Shown here: positions 12,703-24,194 of the stretch, piece after piece
Layout of the letters: every line of letters starts with the position of its first letter
Numbering within the stretch: position 1 is the stretch's first letter
DNA from: Ulota crispa
Taxonomy: Eukaryota; Streptophyta; Bryopsida; Orthotrichales; Orthotrichaceae
Direction of reading: 5' to 3'
Assembly: GCA_963920765.1 (NCBI GenBank)
Contig: OY987242.1
Span: 37,720,002 to 37,784,001, forward strand
DNA length: 64,000 nucleotides
Program-made: the position numbers and the translations under genes
Notes under the pieces: generated by a model
Told to the model about the DNA's origin: nothing
Databases searched by the model: none
Seen by the model: only the letters and a program-made list of their open reading frames with translations

Positions 12703-13474
12703 CAAACAAGACCTCAAACAATTAATCGAGCGGGAGATGGAAGGAGGGGACACATACAGGCGATGGCCAGAAGCAAGGGAAAACCCAGGGAATGGGTGGA
12801 GGGTGGCATAGCGGAAGCCTGAGCGCGTGAAGGAAGGAGGTGGGCCGAGGTAGATAATCGAAAGATGCCAAATTGCCTGCAACCCAAAACCCAAGGGGGG
12901 AAGGAGATCAAATAGGGTTTACGAGACGACAACAACAGAAAATGGAGAGAGGGAGGGAGCGAGGGGGAGTACTATAATTTAGGGGGAGAGGACTCCAGGA
13001 GTCGAGGAGGGAGCGGGGCCAGCAATGAAATGGTTTGAGGAGCTGAAGGAGGCACGGGTGGCAGCGGGGACAAAGGAGATGCGCACGCTACGCAACGCAA
13101 CGCAGGCAAATTGGGCGCTCGGCGCCTCGAGCTGACTAGGCTCTGCCGTGGCTGAGAGTGACTGGCAGGCAAGCTGGAGAAGAGTGCGAAGAATAGACCC
13201 AAAAAATGATGAGAACTAAAAGAGGAAAAAAGACGGGAATAGGGCCAGGCTGGGAATAGGGTAGAGGCCCCTAAGCCCGACCTCGGAAAGACTGCTCTTC
13301 ACACAATCCGTCTCATCGTCGCCCACTTTCCCAGAGCTGTTCTGGTTGCCACTCTTTTCCAAGCAACGATCACATCCTCTTGCAGCAGAATTTCTGTTCT
13401 TTCGTCATGTATGCTCTTCAGCGAGCTACCATTGGGGAGGATTGTGTCCGATTGCGTAAAAATTGTAGCCAGAC
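12703..13474. promoter_or_regulatory. Shared divergent promoter region of TPST and PPR gene
   Basis: The two start codons face away from each other with 772 bp between them, so both promoters and 5' leaders must fit here. The TPST side (about 12940-13030) is rich in GAGGGAGG-type purine tracts. No TATA box is convincing in either direction. The short frames in this interval look like leader sequence rather than genes. Confidence 0.55.
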
Positions 13475-15784
13475 ATGATTGTATTGAGCGGATATGGTAT
13501 GACAGAATCATGCGCGGGATTGTCAGCGAAGGCAGCACCATGCTTCTCCACCAATTCGCTCTCATTGAGGGCCCAACCGTTGTTGCGTCAGCCATTTGCA
13601 TTCCGGCGATGCTTTACGAGCTCCAGGATGGTCGTGTCTCTCGCCCAGTCTCCCTCGACGGAGGGCGACACCAGGGTGAGTACTCGTTCATGCTCAAAAT
13701 GTCCGCAACCAAGGTGTTCTAGAGTGTAATTTTTTATAAGAGTTCATGATTTGAGTGTAAACCTAATTGAGGTGGCAAGTGTGATTACAGATCACGTCGA
13801 AGGGGGGATACCGGGGGAATTTGTTTCTTGACGGAGTAGAGGGGCGAGTCAATCTCGTGAAGCACATGGACCGAAGCGTAAACCTAGAATTAATTCTAGA
13901 ATCATTGAGAGACTGCACGAGCGAAGAGGACATGAAAACCCTAATGTCACAATGGAAGGGGAAGCTCTCGCAACGGTTGATGATGAGCTTGCTGAAGCTG
14001 GAACGCGACTGGCAACGCTCCCTCGCACTCCACGACTGGATGCTCGAGGAAGGCGGCTACGCACCGTCTCCGTTTGGCTACAACATCGTCATCCGCAACG
14101 TGCTCAAGGCGAGACGATGGACTTTGGGAGAAGGCCTGGTGAGCGAGATGCTGGAGAAAGGAGTGATTCCGGATAAATACACGTATTCTTCTCTCATCAG
14201 CTCCTTCGGTAAAGCGGGGAAGTTCGACTCTGCTGTCATGTGGCTGCAGCGCATGGAGGAGAAAGGCGTCAAGCCCGACCTTGTGATTTACAGCACCGTC
14301 ATCGAGCTTGCTGGAAAGCTCAAGAATTTTCCCAAGGCCGTGTCCTTGTTCGTGAAGATGAAGGAAGCAGGTTGGTACGAAACCCTAATTATCGTTAATC
14401 TTGTCAAAATCGTCCCTCACTGTCCATTGTGTTGTTTCAAAACCCTAACTTCAGAGACATCGTCTAAAACTGACTGTTGTAGCCCTAAATGTCATGCTGT
14501 GTGGTTTTGATACGACGTGTAGGTATTGTTCCTGACCGTGTGGTGTACAACTCCATGATAAATCTGTTCGGCAAGGCGAAGCTGTATAAAGAAGCGGAAG
14601 GCATTCTGACGGAGATGACTGGCTCAGGGCTGGAGCCAGACACAGTCACATACACGGCTCTAATGAACGCTTACGCGGAGAACAAAATGTACACGGAAGC
14701 GAGAGGAGTGTTTCTGGACATGCGTGTGAAAGGGTGCCCTCCAGATCTCACCACTTACAATATAATGATAAACGTCTATGGCAAGTTGGATTTAGTCAAG
14801 GAAGCGGAGCAGCTCTTCTGGAAGATGAAGGAAACAAGAACAATACCGAGTGTGGTCACCTTTAACACTCTGATCAACGTTTTCGCCGAGGCACGGAATG
14901 CGGAAGGTGCGTTACGAATGTACCGTTTCATGCACAGCAAAGGCTACTTGCCCAACATTGTAACATACAACACTATCCTCAAAATGTGGTGCAACGGCTA
15001 CGACGTGCAGAAGGTTTCCAATGTGCTACAGCAGATGCAAAGGCGCGGCATTCCACCGAACACGGCTACGTACAGCCAGTTGATAGCTTTTTACTGCAAG
15101 ATTGGGAAGTTCGACCGGGCGGCGACATTGTTTCAGAGCCTGCGTGTGCAGGGGTTTCCCATGGATTGGGTGCTGTATCATTCCATGATTGTGGCATATG
15201 AAAAGGGTGGGTTGTTGGGCCATGCCAAACGTCTTCTGGAGGAGCTGAAGATTCCAGGCCATGTCTCCCGAGATACTGCTATTAACGTCATGGCATTGGC
15301 TGGGAAAGTGGATGAAGCTGCGAAGCTGTTCTGGCGTGCAGAAAATGCTGGTGAGGTGAAGGATATTGCAGTGTATCAGAACATGATCAAGGCTTTTGCA
15401 GGAGACAGGAGGATGTTGCCATCTGTTGTCAAGGTGTACGAGGTAATGAAACGGAAGAAACTGTTGCCAGACTCTGATACGGCACTGTTGATATTAAAAG
15501 CTTTTGGTGGGTTGGACTCGTTACGTGAAGCGGAAGGCTTGTACACAGAACTTCAGGAAGCAGGGCTGGTATTCAGGGAGGATGTTCACATGAAAATGTT
15601 AGAATTGTATGGACACTTTGGAGAGCTTGAGTCAGCGAAGGCGTTGTTTCTGAAATTGAAAGAAGAGCGGGTGGTCTCTGAGAAGAATCTTTATTTGAAA
15701 ATGGCGCGTATTTACGAGCACAAAAATCGGTTGGATGATGCCTCAGAGATGATTCAAGCACTAAAAATGAAAGAAGAAACCTGA
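13475..15784 (+). CDS. P-class PPR protein, At5g39980 (PDM3/EMB3140)-like
   Basis: Organelle RNA-binding protein of the PPR P class. Exons are 13475-13675, 13791-14370 and 14523-15784 (GTGAGT donor after exon 1; phases 0 and 1), giving 680 residues; At5g39980 has 678. The first 60 or so residues are Ser/Arg-rich and acid-poor, as in a plastid or mitochondrial transit peptide. From about residue 110 to the end, 35-residue repeats run in tandem with the usual (I/V)xPDxVTYxxLI spacing, for example KGVIPDKYTYSSLISSFGKA and SGLEPDTVTYTALMNAYAE. No E, DYW or SMR domain follows. Blocks such as FDRAATLFQSLRVQG, GHAKRLLEELK and GEVKDI match the Arabidopsis protein at equivalent positions. That protein is needed for chloroplast development and intron splicing. 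Assignment is by recognition of these blocks; a related paralogue is possible. A stop lies just upstream of the chosen ATG. Confidence 0.88.
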
Positions 15785-17170
15785 TTTTTAGAGCAGTGTC
15801 TCATTGCGGAGGTCAAATTCTGAAAGGACACGACGAGCAGCTTCACGTCATTGTGTTGTGACGACGACCATCATGTGAGCTTTTCTATACGAAGGTCTTT
15901 TTGTGCAGTTGAGTGTTACTTGTTGCCAAGCTCACCAATGTTTAACCAATTTTTTTTTCTCAATTTAATGCTGTTCCTTTTTTCAAAGAGTGATACACTT
16001 TTTCATAACCTCAATGGAGCCTAGGCGGCAACAAACCATTGGACATGGAGAGCATGGTTTTGTCTCATAAGGGCATCTTTTAGCATTATGGTGTCATTTT
16101 AGATTCTGAGTTAAGCATGATTGAATAGGGTCCAACTTTTGAGGTTATGTTAGTTAACATGAAAGTAGAGCCTTATAATGGAAATAGTATCTCTTTGCCA
16201 GTCCCTACTCTTAATTAATAGAAAAGCTAGATCCCACATTATTCTTTGTCTGTCATGGAAATTGTGTCATTGAAGTTATGATTGAGTCAACCCCAGCCGT
16301 AGACACATTTCACCCCTCTACAAGTTCAATGGGTGGGGTTCCTACCAGCAGAGTTGCAATCTGTTGGCACTCCCCTCATAGCGCCTCATAGTGAGCGTCT
16401 TGTCCTGTCACAGTAAATCCATTGACAATTTCTTGCAATTCTTCCATTATAAGCCAGACCTGCTCCAATTTTCTTACACCTTCTGGCTGTTATGTAGGTG
16501 AATGCGCTTTCTGCACTCAATCTTGAGCATTTAAGGCTCGTATGAGGAGACGTCGTATTCTCAAAGAGATGGACGTGATTTTTTGCAATACAAGAATCTT
16601 GCATCCACCATTTGGGCTCACCTACAGTATTGATTTCGGATGAGCCAAAGGTGTGCTTCCGTCTTCCATCATGTACTGGTCAGTAACATCTGGTGGTAAT
16701 TTTACATCTTACCTCTGCAGTGCAATCATTATGAGCAAGTTCTCTTGATTGTGTTATTGGTTTTGTTGATAGCAGATTGAGGATAGGTGACCTCGTTCTG
16801 AAGTTGGTGCCAATATATAGAAAGAGCTACCTAATCATAGCTGACTAGCATTCGTAAGGACGGCTGCTGTACTAATCCCCTGGTCCTGGAATGTGAATTT
16901 TCCTGGCCGAGTAAATTGTCAGTATTTCTTGTTACACAATGCAGTGTATTTGTGCGTTTCTAGGAGATTTCTGTATTAGAAGTCTCAAACCGCAGCAGCG
17001 AAGTTGGTAGATATTTGATTGAACCTCTGTGCTTCAACTTCAAAATCAGCGTGGCATTGCCACATACGTACACACTGACATAATGGTGTGTGTTAGGCAC
17101 GGATTATTTAGTATCCCTCTGTCGAATAGGACCAGGGTTCTTGCATAGAGCACGTGTATACTTTTATTAA
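15785..17170. other. 3' flank of PPR gene and intergenic DNA
   Basis: The first few hundred bases are probably 3' UTR. No further gene can be supported; scattered frames of under 75 codons lack motifs. Confidence 0.55.
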
Positions 17171-17586
17171 TTAAACTTCTGGCAAGCTACACGGTAACCT
17201 AAATGCCAGTTGATTCAAGTTCGTGATTTTTTTGTTAGCATATTTCCTTTCCAAAATGAAACAAGATGTCACTTTAGGGATATGGTATGGTTTACGATCT
17301 AGTCGATGCTTCCATTGGTGTGGTTGAGCAATGCCATGAGTTTGTGCAACGATCTTCCATTTCTGAAGGTACTGTTCAATTTGCTCGAATTTCACATTGC
17401 ATTCAGTATGTCCCCAAAGAGTATGAGAAGATGGTGTCTTGATTGATCCAATGAATTTACGACAAAAAAATGTCACCATAGATTTACAAAGGCCAGTAGT
17501 TTTCCTCGCTTATAATCCTGTTGATCCACAAGCATTTAAATGGTACCATATCAGTTCTTTAACTATGACTAACCAATGCAAGCATT
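17171..17586. repeat. Diverged 3' flank of UGT copy 1, part of the tandem duplication
   Basis: This stretch, from AGCTACACGG to CAATGCAAGCATT, aligns with the flank of the second UGT copy in pieces at 22847-22970, 23713-23772 and 24195-24403. Similarity is only moderate (about 75-85% by eye), far lower than inside the genes. It shows that the duplicated unit originally extended at least 900 bp past the UGT stop codon. Confidence 0.7.
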
Positions 17587-18078
17587 AGGGGGTTTCAGAT
17601 ATCTCAAAAATACGGTGAACTAATGGTCATGAACGAGTTTTCGTTCACCGGTGAATATGCTGTTGGAGGTCGTGACTCGTTCACGGAGTGACTTGACCAG
17701 GTTTTTCACACATCTTATTCACGTGAATGATTTTGGTGCAGAATGCTACAATTAGGGGGCTTCAAACATAAAATCTGGTCTTTGATCTTCTCACCTCGTA
17801 GGATCTCAGCTCACTAGTGAATTGTTTTTGTTCCCTCGCACTTGCAAAGGCTTAGACACCCGCAAGTTCCGGGGTTTGAGGAAGCACTTGAATGAGCCGC
17901 GAGAACCCACACAGATGAGTTTCTAAATTCCACTCTTCACGTGCATCACGTTAGGAGTGAAGTCTAGAAGTGAGTCACCTTGCAATTCACAAATGAATTC
18001 ACAGACGTGAATTGTAACCTAAATTGTAACCTGAGTCACCTAAAAGAGTTGATGTTTGAAGCTCCCTATTGAAACCCC
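17587..18078. mobile_element. About 490-bp insertion present only in UGT copy 1 flank
   Basis: Copy 1 reads GCAAGCATTA, then this segment, then AAGAGAAGTTCACAAACTG. Copy 2 joins the two sides with only a few bases between (about 24400-24417). The segment starts GGGGGTTTCAG and ends TTGAAACCCC, giving inverted termini of about 9 bp. It is rich in GTGAA/TTCAC words that can pair internally. The family is unknown. Confidence 0.55.
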
Positions 18079-18366
18079 ATCTTAAGAGAAGTTCACAAAC
18101 TGAAAAGTGAACTGAAGAGCGTCAAACGAGTAGTTTGCAGAAGGCGTGCCCAGTTATCTAAGAGAGAAAAAACTGGGTGAGATAAAAAGGTGCGTAAGGG
18201 AGGATGAAGACCATGAGATGGGAAAAATGTATACCGTACAAAAATTTGAATTTTTCATTAGAAAATGCTTCTAAAGAGTGAAGACACGTAAACACCGTTA
18301 CAAGTAAATATAAAACCATGGACTCTTCCTGAAAAGCTCCGGAAGATTACGCAGACACAGTGAGTG

Positions 18367-20066
18367 TCACGAAGATGGAGGTGGACGCTTACTCTCGATG
18401 AATTCCACGAACTTCGCAAGCGCTACATGTGAAGTACCTGCTTTCGCAACCGCCTTCCTTGCAGCCATCTCGAACTTCTTCGAGTTTTTCCGAATGGTGT
18501 CAACTTCTGAATCTGTTCCTTCTTTCGCCATCATCATTCTCACTTTCTGGTAGATCTCTTCCTTAGGGATGATCGCACTGCCGTTCTCCGCAGCTCGGAG
18601 TCGAAGCTCGACACCAATCCTCCAAACTTGCGCAATGTAGTGCGCATTCGTTGTCTGGTCTCCGAATTTCGGCATAGCAACCAACGGCACTCCGCTAACG
18701 ATGCTTTCGATGGTGGAGTTCCAGCCGCAATGCGTGAGGAACGCAGCAACCGAGGGATGTGACAGGACAGCTTTTTGAGGCGCCCAAGGTACTAACAAAC
18801 TACGATCTTTCGTTCGGAGAACAAACTCGGGCCACCACGTTTCAAATTCATCTTTCTCCTCATCGACGATGGTGTCTATCCTAACCACCCACAGAAATGG
18901 AGCTCCGGTCATGTCCAAACCGAAGGCAAGCTCTCGCATCTGTTGTATGGAAATCGTTGCTATACTCCCGAAGGAGACAAACAGGACTGAAGAAGGCTCT
19001 TGACTGTCAAGCCAAGACAGAACAGCCGGGTCTTCTTCTGTTAACGCACTGCCTGCTCCGACACCGTTCAAGACGAGAGGTCCTACGGCAAACACGTGAG
19101 AATTCAAGTTCATAACGTCAAGAACATCCCCCTCCAAGTCGTGGAAAGTATTGAACAGGATGCACTCGCAGTCTGGTAGAAGCGGATTTTGTACATATCG
19201 ATGGATATTCAAGAAGTAGTGGTCGGGATCCGCAAGAATTGTAGTTGGAAGGGTTTGAACTACCATGGTTGAAGAGACACCAGGAACGCAAGATGACGCC
19301 ACTGGAGCTTGCCGAGCTGCCGCCTCGGCGGGACTCTGCGGCAATCCAAGCGACAGAATACTTGGAATGGAGGACGGTGCGCAATCGGCTGAAGGACGCG
19401 GCAATGGGAGAAGTCCTGCTGCAAAAAGCGCTGGAAGGTTGAACACGCATTGCATGAAAATGGCGGACGGTGTTGCGAATCCAACCACTGGAATGCCAAG
19501 CTTTTTCGCTACTTCGTGCACTGCCGACATCCGAGTGTCACGGATGATGCATGTGATGCGCGGCAAGGTCACGAAGAGATCTCGTAATACCGGTCCCATC
19601 TGCAGTGTCGCCCAGTTAAAGGCGTCAAAATGACGATATCGGGGATGATCTTCGGGTAGCCCGTCTGGCACGGAGACGAACTCAATCCCTTGGCTGCATG
19701 CAGATCGGTTCGACTCACGACGACGTCAGAATCAACCTTTCGAGTAACTGCTGGAGCACGTGTGAGGAATCAATTCAAGCTAGCTAGCTAGGTCAGAAAA
19801 AACACGCTACAAGGAATGAAAAGTGGCTTAACTTACTCCAGGGCCATAGCTACGGCAGAGCTCCGGGCTTTCATCATGCGCTCGTGGTTATAGACGGTGT
19901 TGACGAAAGTGATATGGAAGCCCAGGGCCACCAGGTGCTGCGCCAGCTGCAACGCGGGAGTGACATGACCTTGAGAAGGAAGCGGGACGACCACAATGTG
20001 CCCTCGACACGTCGTCGTCGTCGTCGTACCCGCAACCTCGTCGGCCATGGTCTCACTCGAAGCCAT
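18367..20066 (-). CDS. UDP-glycosyltransferase (family 1), tandem copy 1
   Basis: So-called UGT that transfers a sugar from a UDP-sugar to a small acceptor such as a flavonoid, terpenoid or hormone; the acceptor cannot be read from sequence. Two exons, 20066-19837 and 19693-18367, with a GTAAGT donor and a 143-bp intron in phase 2, encode 518 residues. The N-terminal acceptor domain has the catalytic His34 in PSQGHVTP and the partner Asp129 in CIIRDTRMSAV. The C-terminal PSPG box runs from Trp380 (PWAPQKAVLSHPSV) through HCGWNSTIES to DQ at 422-423. The final Gln usually favours UDP-glucose. The box has MPKFGDQ where WPxxxDQ is more common. No signal peptide is seen, so the protein is probably cytosolic. 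Copy 2 at 24690-26485 is nearly identical in its C-terminal two thirds. Confidence 0.92.
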
Positions 20067-20298
20067 CTTCTCTCGTGAAATCAGAAACTCTTTCCCAATT
20101 GATACTCAGCTGAAGCTGACCTCCCACTCATTAACTGCCAAGGGGCGGTTCAAAGTCTTCAGACTACTATGCAGCCCACATGGCCGGTGACACTTAGTAC
20201 TCGTGTTGCCCGAAACCTCGCTTTTGGTGCCGGATCCGGTTCATGTGGAGTCCTTTTTGGGGCTGCGGGCCAGTAGCCCAGTACCAGTGTTTTTTATT
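20067..20298. promoter_or_regulatory. Upstream region of UGT copy 1
   Basis: The promoter of copy 1 must lie here or within the foldback element starting at 20299, only 233 bp from the start codon. No defined promoter element was recognised. Confidence 0.35.
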
Positions 20299-21278
20299 GG
20301 GAATTGCTATACTTACCACCAGCGTTGGCCCACCCTAGCCAGCACACCACAGGCAGAGGCTCCACCCGAGGTTCCACTTTACTCATTTTCATCCGGATTT
20401 TTAATCCAAGCATCAAAACATCAAAATGGTTTTGATCGATTGATTTCAGTTTCACTCAACTTTTTTCACATTTCATTTGGCTAAAATTTAATTGTTTTTT
20501 GGCTCTCCATGTACATTATTTAGAAGTATCTTAAAGAAAAAAAAAAAGGAAATGATATGGGCGCACTTGGGGTTTGATATATGCACACCCCTTGGGGTAA
20601 ATTTTAGATTTTTACCATCAAAAAGCTGAATTTGAAAACTTTGAACTCAGATTTGGACTTAGACAACCTTAATTTAGTGTAGAGCCATAAAGGAGGTTAC
20701 AATTGAATAACACCCAATGTAAAAGCTTAGCTAAGGGGGAAAGTATTACTTTTACTGTTGTTTGTAACCTCCTTTATGGCTCTAGACTAAATCAAGGTCT
20801 CAAAGTTCAGATCTAAATTCAAAGTTTTCAAATTCAACTTTTTGATGGTAAAAATCTAAAATTTATCCCAAGGGGTGTGCATATATCAAACCCCAGGTGA
20901 GTCAATATCAATTCCTTATTTTTCTTTAAGATACTTCTAAATAATGTACATGGAGAGCCAAAAAAGCAATTAAATTTTAGCCAAATGAAATTTGAAACAG
21001 GTTGAGTGAAACTAAAATCAATTGGTCAAACCCATTTTTATTTATTATTTTTTGAAGCTTGAATTAAAAATCCGGATGAAAATGAGTAAAGTGGGGCCTA
21101 GGGTGGGTCCTGCGGTGTGGTGGCTCGGGTAGGGCCTATGGTGTGTTGGCTTGGGTAGGGCCTATGGTGTGTTGGCTTGGGTAGGGCCTATGGTATGTTG
21201 GCTCAGGTGGGCCATGTGGTGGACCTAGCAAAACCTGTGGTGGACCTAGCAAAACCTGTGGTGGATGTAGCAATTCTC
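20299..21278. mobile_element. Large foldback element upstream of UGT copy 1
   Basis: A near-complete inverted repeat of about 980 bp. The left terminus GGGAATTGCTATACTTACC pairs with the right terminus, whose reverse complement is GAGAATTGCTACATCCACC. The arms pair inward through CATTTTCATCCGG and ATTTAGAAGTATCTTAAAG to a central loop near 20735. The inner 380 bp are recognisably the same family as the element at 34800-35212 (shared TTTACCATCAAAAAG and CAGATTTGGACTTAGA). The right arm carries small tandem arrays: three 26-bp units with GGGTAGGGCCTATGGT (about 21125-21200) and two units of AACCTGTGGTGGACCTAGCA (about 21225-21265). Confidence 0.75.
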
Positions 21279-22605
21279 TTTTTTTTAGGCTTTAAAAAGC
21301 CAAAAAGCTACAAAAAAAAATTCAAGCTTAAAGCCTATACAATATAATGAAGAAAAATAGCGTCTTGGTGCCAGATGTTGTTCAACGTTCCAACTCTAGA
21401 AGCTTGCTAAGCATTAGAAAAATGAATATGTTGTTGTTTGTAGCTAGTCAATTAGGAACTTAGGCAAAAAAACAAAGTGATCTTCACTCTGTGTGGAGTT
21501 GTATTATTTGAAAATCAAGCTACCCTTAAGTTTCTTTGAGATGATGTCTCTTTTGTTATAAAATTTTGAATTTTGTAACCCAAGTTTCCAAAAAATTCAT
21601 TCTTGCAACACCAATATTTGATTTTATAAAAATTTAGTCACAATTAACAAGCTCAAAATGTAAACACTTGCAGCCTAATTTTGCACTAAGAAAAATTCTT
21701 GTGTGGCCATATCTGCACCACTAAAATTTACCATATGGCCTCAAAAGTTGCTAGTTCAAAACCAAAAAAAATCGTGGCCCATATGTGAGAGAGCCCAAAC
21801 TCACATATGGGACCCCTCCCAAAAAGTAATTTGGCTCTTGTTTTACCAAAAACTTTTCTCTTTCCATAGAAATTTGAAGTTATTGCGTTTGAAGATTTAT
21901 TGTATTGCAAAAAAAGTGCCCGCCACTAAACGTTTTTGGTTGCATGTGCTTGTTTTGGAGCAAAATGGGCCTAGTCAGCGTCGGACTTGCTGGACCAATT
22001 TTTGTTGACATGTGCGTTGGCTAACTAGCGGGTGCCAACGATGGCGGATGATATTCATCCTGCTCCAACTAACGCGCTGGCTAAATTCACACTGGCGGAC
22101 TTTGCTTCCGCCAGAGCCAACCACTAGCACCAAACCTTTTTTCATTAGGTAAGTTAGAAGTTTAGAACTCGTCTGAGGTTTGAGTAGGCTTTTTTCTGTA
22201 TTTGTCAGGGTAGAGCTAGCAAAATTTTGTTTTTGTTTTTGTCAAGGTAAACCGACTCACACGGCAAAATGCATGCATGTAAGGAAATTTTGACTAAAAT
22301 TGGAATGAACAAATGAATTGTGCATGTTCATTCAATAAGTTTGTTGATATAATTTACATACTTTTGTTCAAAATCTAGCAAACATGGTGTCTGGGTAAAG
22401 AGGGAGGTGGCAATTCCATCCACTTTTTTGCACAAATTTCTTGGGGTATTGGTAGCCATAGGCAATCTAAGGTAAGATTTAGGCAAAAATTCTTCAAAAA
22501 CAAGAACCCTAGGGTAGAGCAACTCGCACCTTAGACTCCATGCAGGTAAGAAAATTTTAGCTAAAACTGAAACAACGAAAGATGTGTGCAGGTTTATCTA
22601 GCTAG
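21279..22605. other. AT-rich spacer between the UGT copies, no gene
   Basis: Nothing recognisable as a gene. A frame at 21703-22008 has no family features and is rich in low-complexity sequence. Confidence 0.5.
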
Positions 22606-22609
22606 TTAA

Positions 22610-22831
22610 CCCCTAGTGTAGGGTTCTTTTTTTTGGCTAAAATTTGCCCACAACATCTTGAATAGAAAATTCACAATCAATAATTTTCAAAATCACGTTT
22701 TTGATACTAAAACTAGACTTCAAAAAGAATAATTCTAAAACACTAAATACTAAAAATAACAGCTTTGTTAAGTTTTATTGAACTTCAAAATATTGTTGGC
22801 ACCAAAATGTGGTGCCTTGGGCACTTAGGGG
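22610..22831. mobile_element. TTAA-flanked MITE, CCCC...GGGG ends (piggyBac-like)
   Basis: TTAA at 22606-22609 and 22832-22835 flanks a 222-bp segment that starts CCCCTAGTGTAGGG and ends GGGCACTTAGGGG. A TTAA target with CCC/GGG ends is the piggyBac signature. The interior is noncoding and AT-rich. Confidence 0.6.
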
Positions 22832-22973
22832 TTAAATTAACCCCTACCAAGCTACACGGCAAATCTAAATGCCAGTTCATTCAAGTTTGTACATTTTTTT
22901 GATAGCATAGCTTCTTGCCTAAGTTAACTTAAATGCCCATTTAGAAATATCTTATGGTATTGGATCTAGTTAA

Positions 22974-23708
22974 CCCAAAAGCGTTGACAACGCCATTTCA
23001 TGGCACTTGAACAAATGTTCAGTGAGCTGAAAACATTTTGAAAAACATTTTTTCATCTGTATTTTGTTGGTGACTTATCATGTTGGGTTATGAGGAGTAT
23101 TCAATTGGATTTGTAGTTTTGCTAGTGTTTCTTTTTATGTAAGTGAGAAGTTAGTAAAAAAAACAAATCACAAAATATGCTATTTTAGTGTATTTTGGGA
23201 AGTTGTTGCTCCTTGCTCTAAATCTGAAATTTCTCCACAAAATGATATTTTTTGAGTTTGAGCCCACCTAACAAAATGAAGGCCATCTAATATAGTTTCT
23301 ACTCCAATTTGAGTTTTGGAAAACTTCCTAATATTGAATATTTTAGTGCAATCTAAACTTTGAATGTATTTTCAATGTCTATCATTTTCTGATTATAGAA
23401 TGACACAGAAATTTAGTTTAGACCATGATGTTTGTCATTGTAATATACACACATGGTGAAATTTTCAGATTTTTTGAAATAATTTTCTATTTGATGTGAT
23501 TTTCCTTCACTTTTTCTTCAAAAATTCTCAAAAAAAACAATTTTGTACAAATTTAATCTACTTTTTTGTGAAGTATAGAAGGAACGTTGATTCATTTTTG
23601 AAAAATAAATTTAAATTTTTTCATTCAAATCTAGTTGCCAAATGACAACAAGTTAAGTGATAGGCACTGAAGCTTAAAAGCAGTGGTCATAGGTCCATCA
23701 TTTAGGGG
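22974..23708. mobile_element. TTAA-flanked insertion in UGT copy 2 flank (piggyBac-like)
   Basis: TTAA (22970-22973 and 23709-23712) bounds a 735-bp insert starting CCCAAAAGCG and ending CATTTAGGGG. The equivalent place in the copy 1 flank, near 17301, reads GATCTAGTCGATGCTTCCA without the insert, so an empty-site comparison supports insertion after duplication. The inverted ends are weak beyond the first bases. Confidence 0.65.
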
Positions 23709-23772
23709 TTAATGCTTCTATTGGAGTTGTTGGGCAATGTCGTGAGTCTGGGCATTGACCTTCCAATTGGCT

Positions 23773-24194
23773 GAGGCTAGATGGCATGCCGTTTTGGCTG
23801 GGCCCCAATTGCTTTTCTAGCGTGACCCTACCCGCTCTTCCTGCCTGACCCCTCCTCTTGCTCGCTTCCTTCCTCTCTCTCCTGTTTGCTTCCTTCCTCC
23901 GGCTTCCTCCCTCTTGCTCACTTCCTCTTAAGTTGTTGTAAGAATGTCAAGAAGCTAGCGACACCAGGAGCAAGCGACATGCAGCAACATAGTAACAACT
24001 TAAGAGGAAGCAAGCGCAAGGGAGGAAGCCGGAGGGAGGAAGCAAGCGCGAGGGAGGAAGGCAGAGGGAGGAAGGAAACGAGCGGGAGAGAGAGGAAGGA
24101 AGCGAGCAAGAGGAGGGATCGGGCAGGAAGAGCGGCAAGGGCCAAGCTGGAAAAGCAGCTGGGGCCCAGCCAAAACGGCATGCCATCGAGCCCC
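23773..24194. mobile_element. Foldback element with 190-bp arms in UGT copy 2 flank
   Basis: The left end GAGGCTAGATGGCATGCCG pairs with the right end CGGCATGCCATCGAGCCCC. The arms continue through CTTCCTCTTAAGTTGTT and its complement AACAACTTAAGAGGAAG around a loop of about 55 bp near 23965. The arms are purine/pyrimidine-biased (GAGGAAGG repeats). Copy 1 has no equivalent insert near 17360. Several 80-105-codon frames here are artefacts of the biased palindrome. Confidence 0.8.

Noticed and set aside
12532-12935. Minus-strand frames upstream of TPST exon 2
   Set aside because: Only the 52 nt from the ATG at 12702 to the donor at 12651 are used as exon 1; the remainder is intron or leader.
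13299-13601. 100-codon minus-strand frame at the PPR start
   Set aside because: Antisense to PPR exon 1 and the divergent promoter; no domain.
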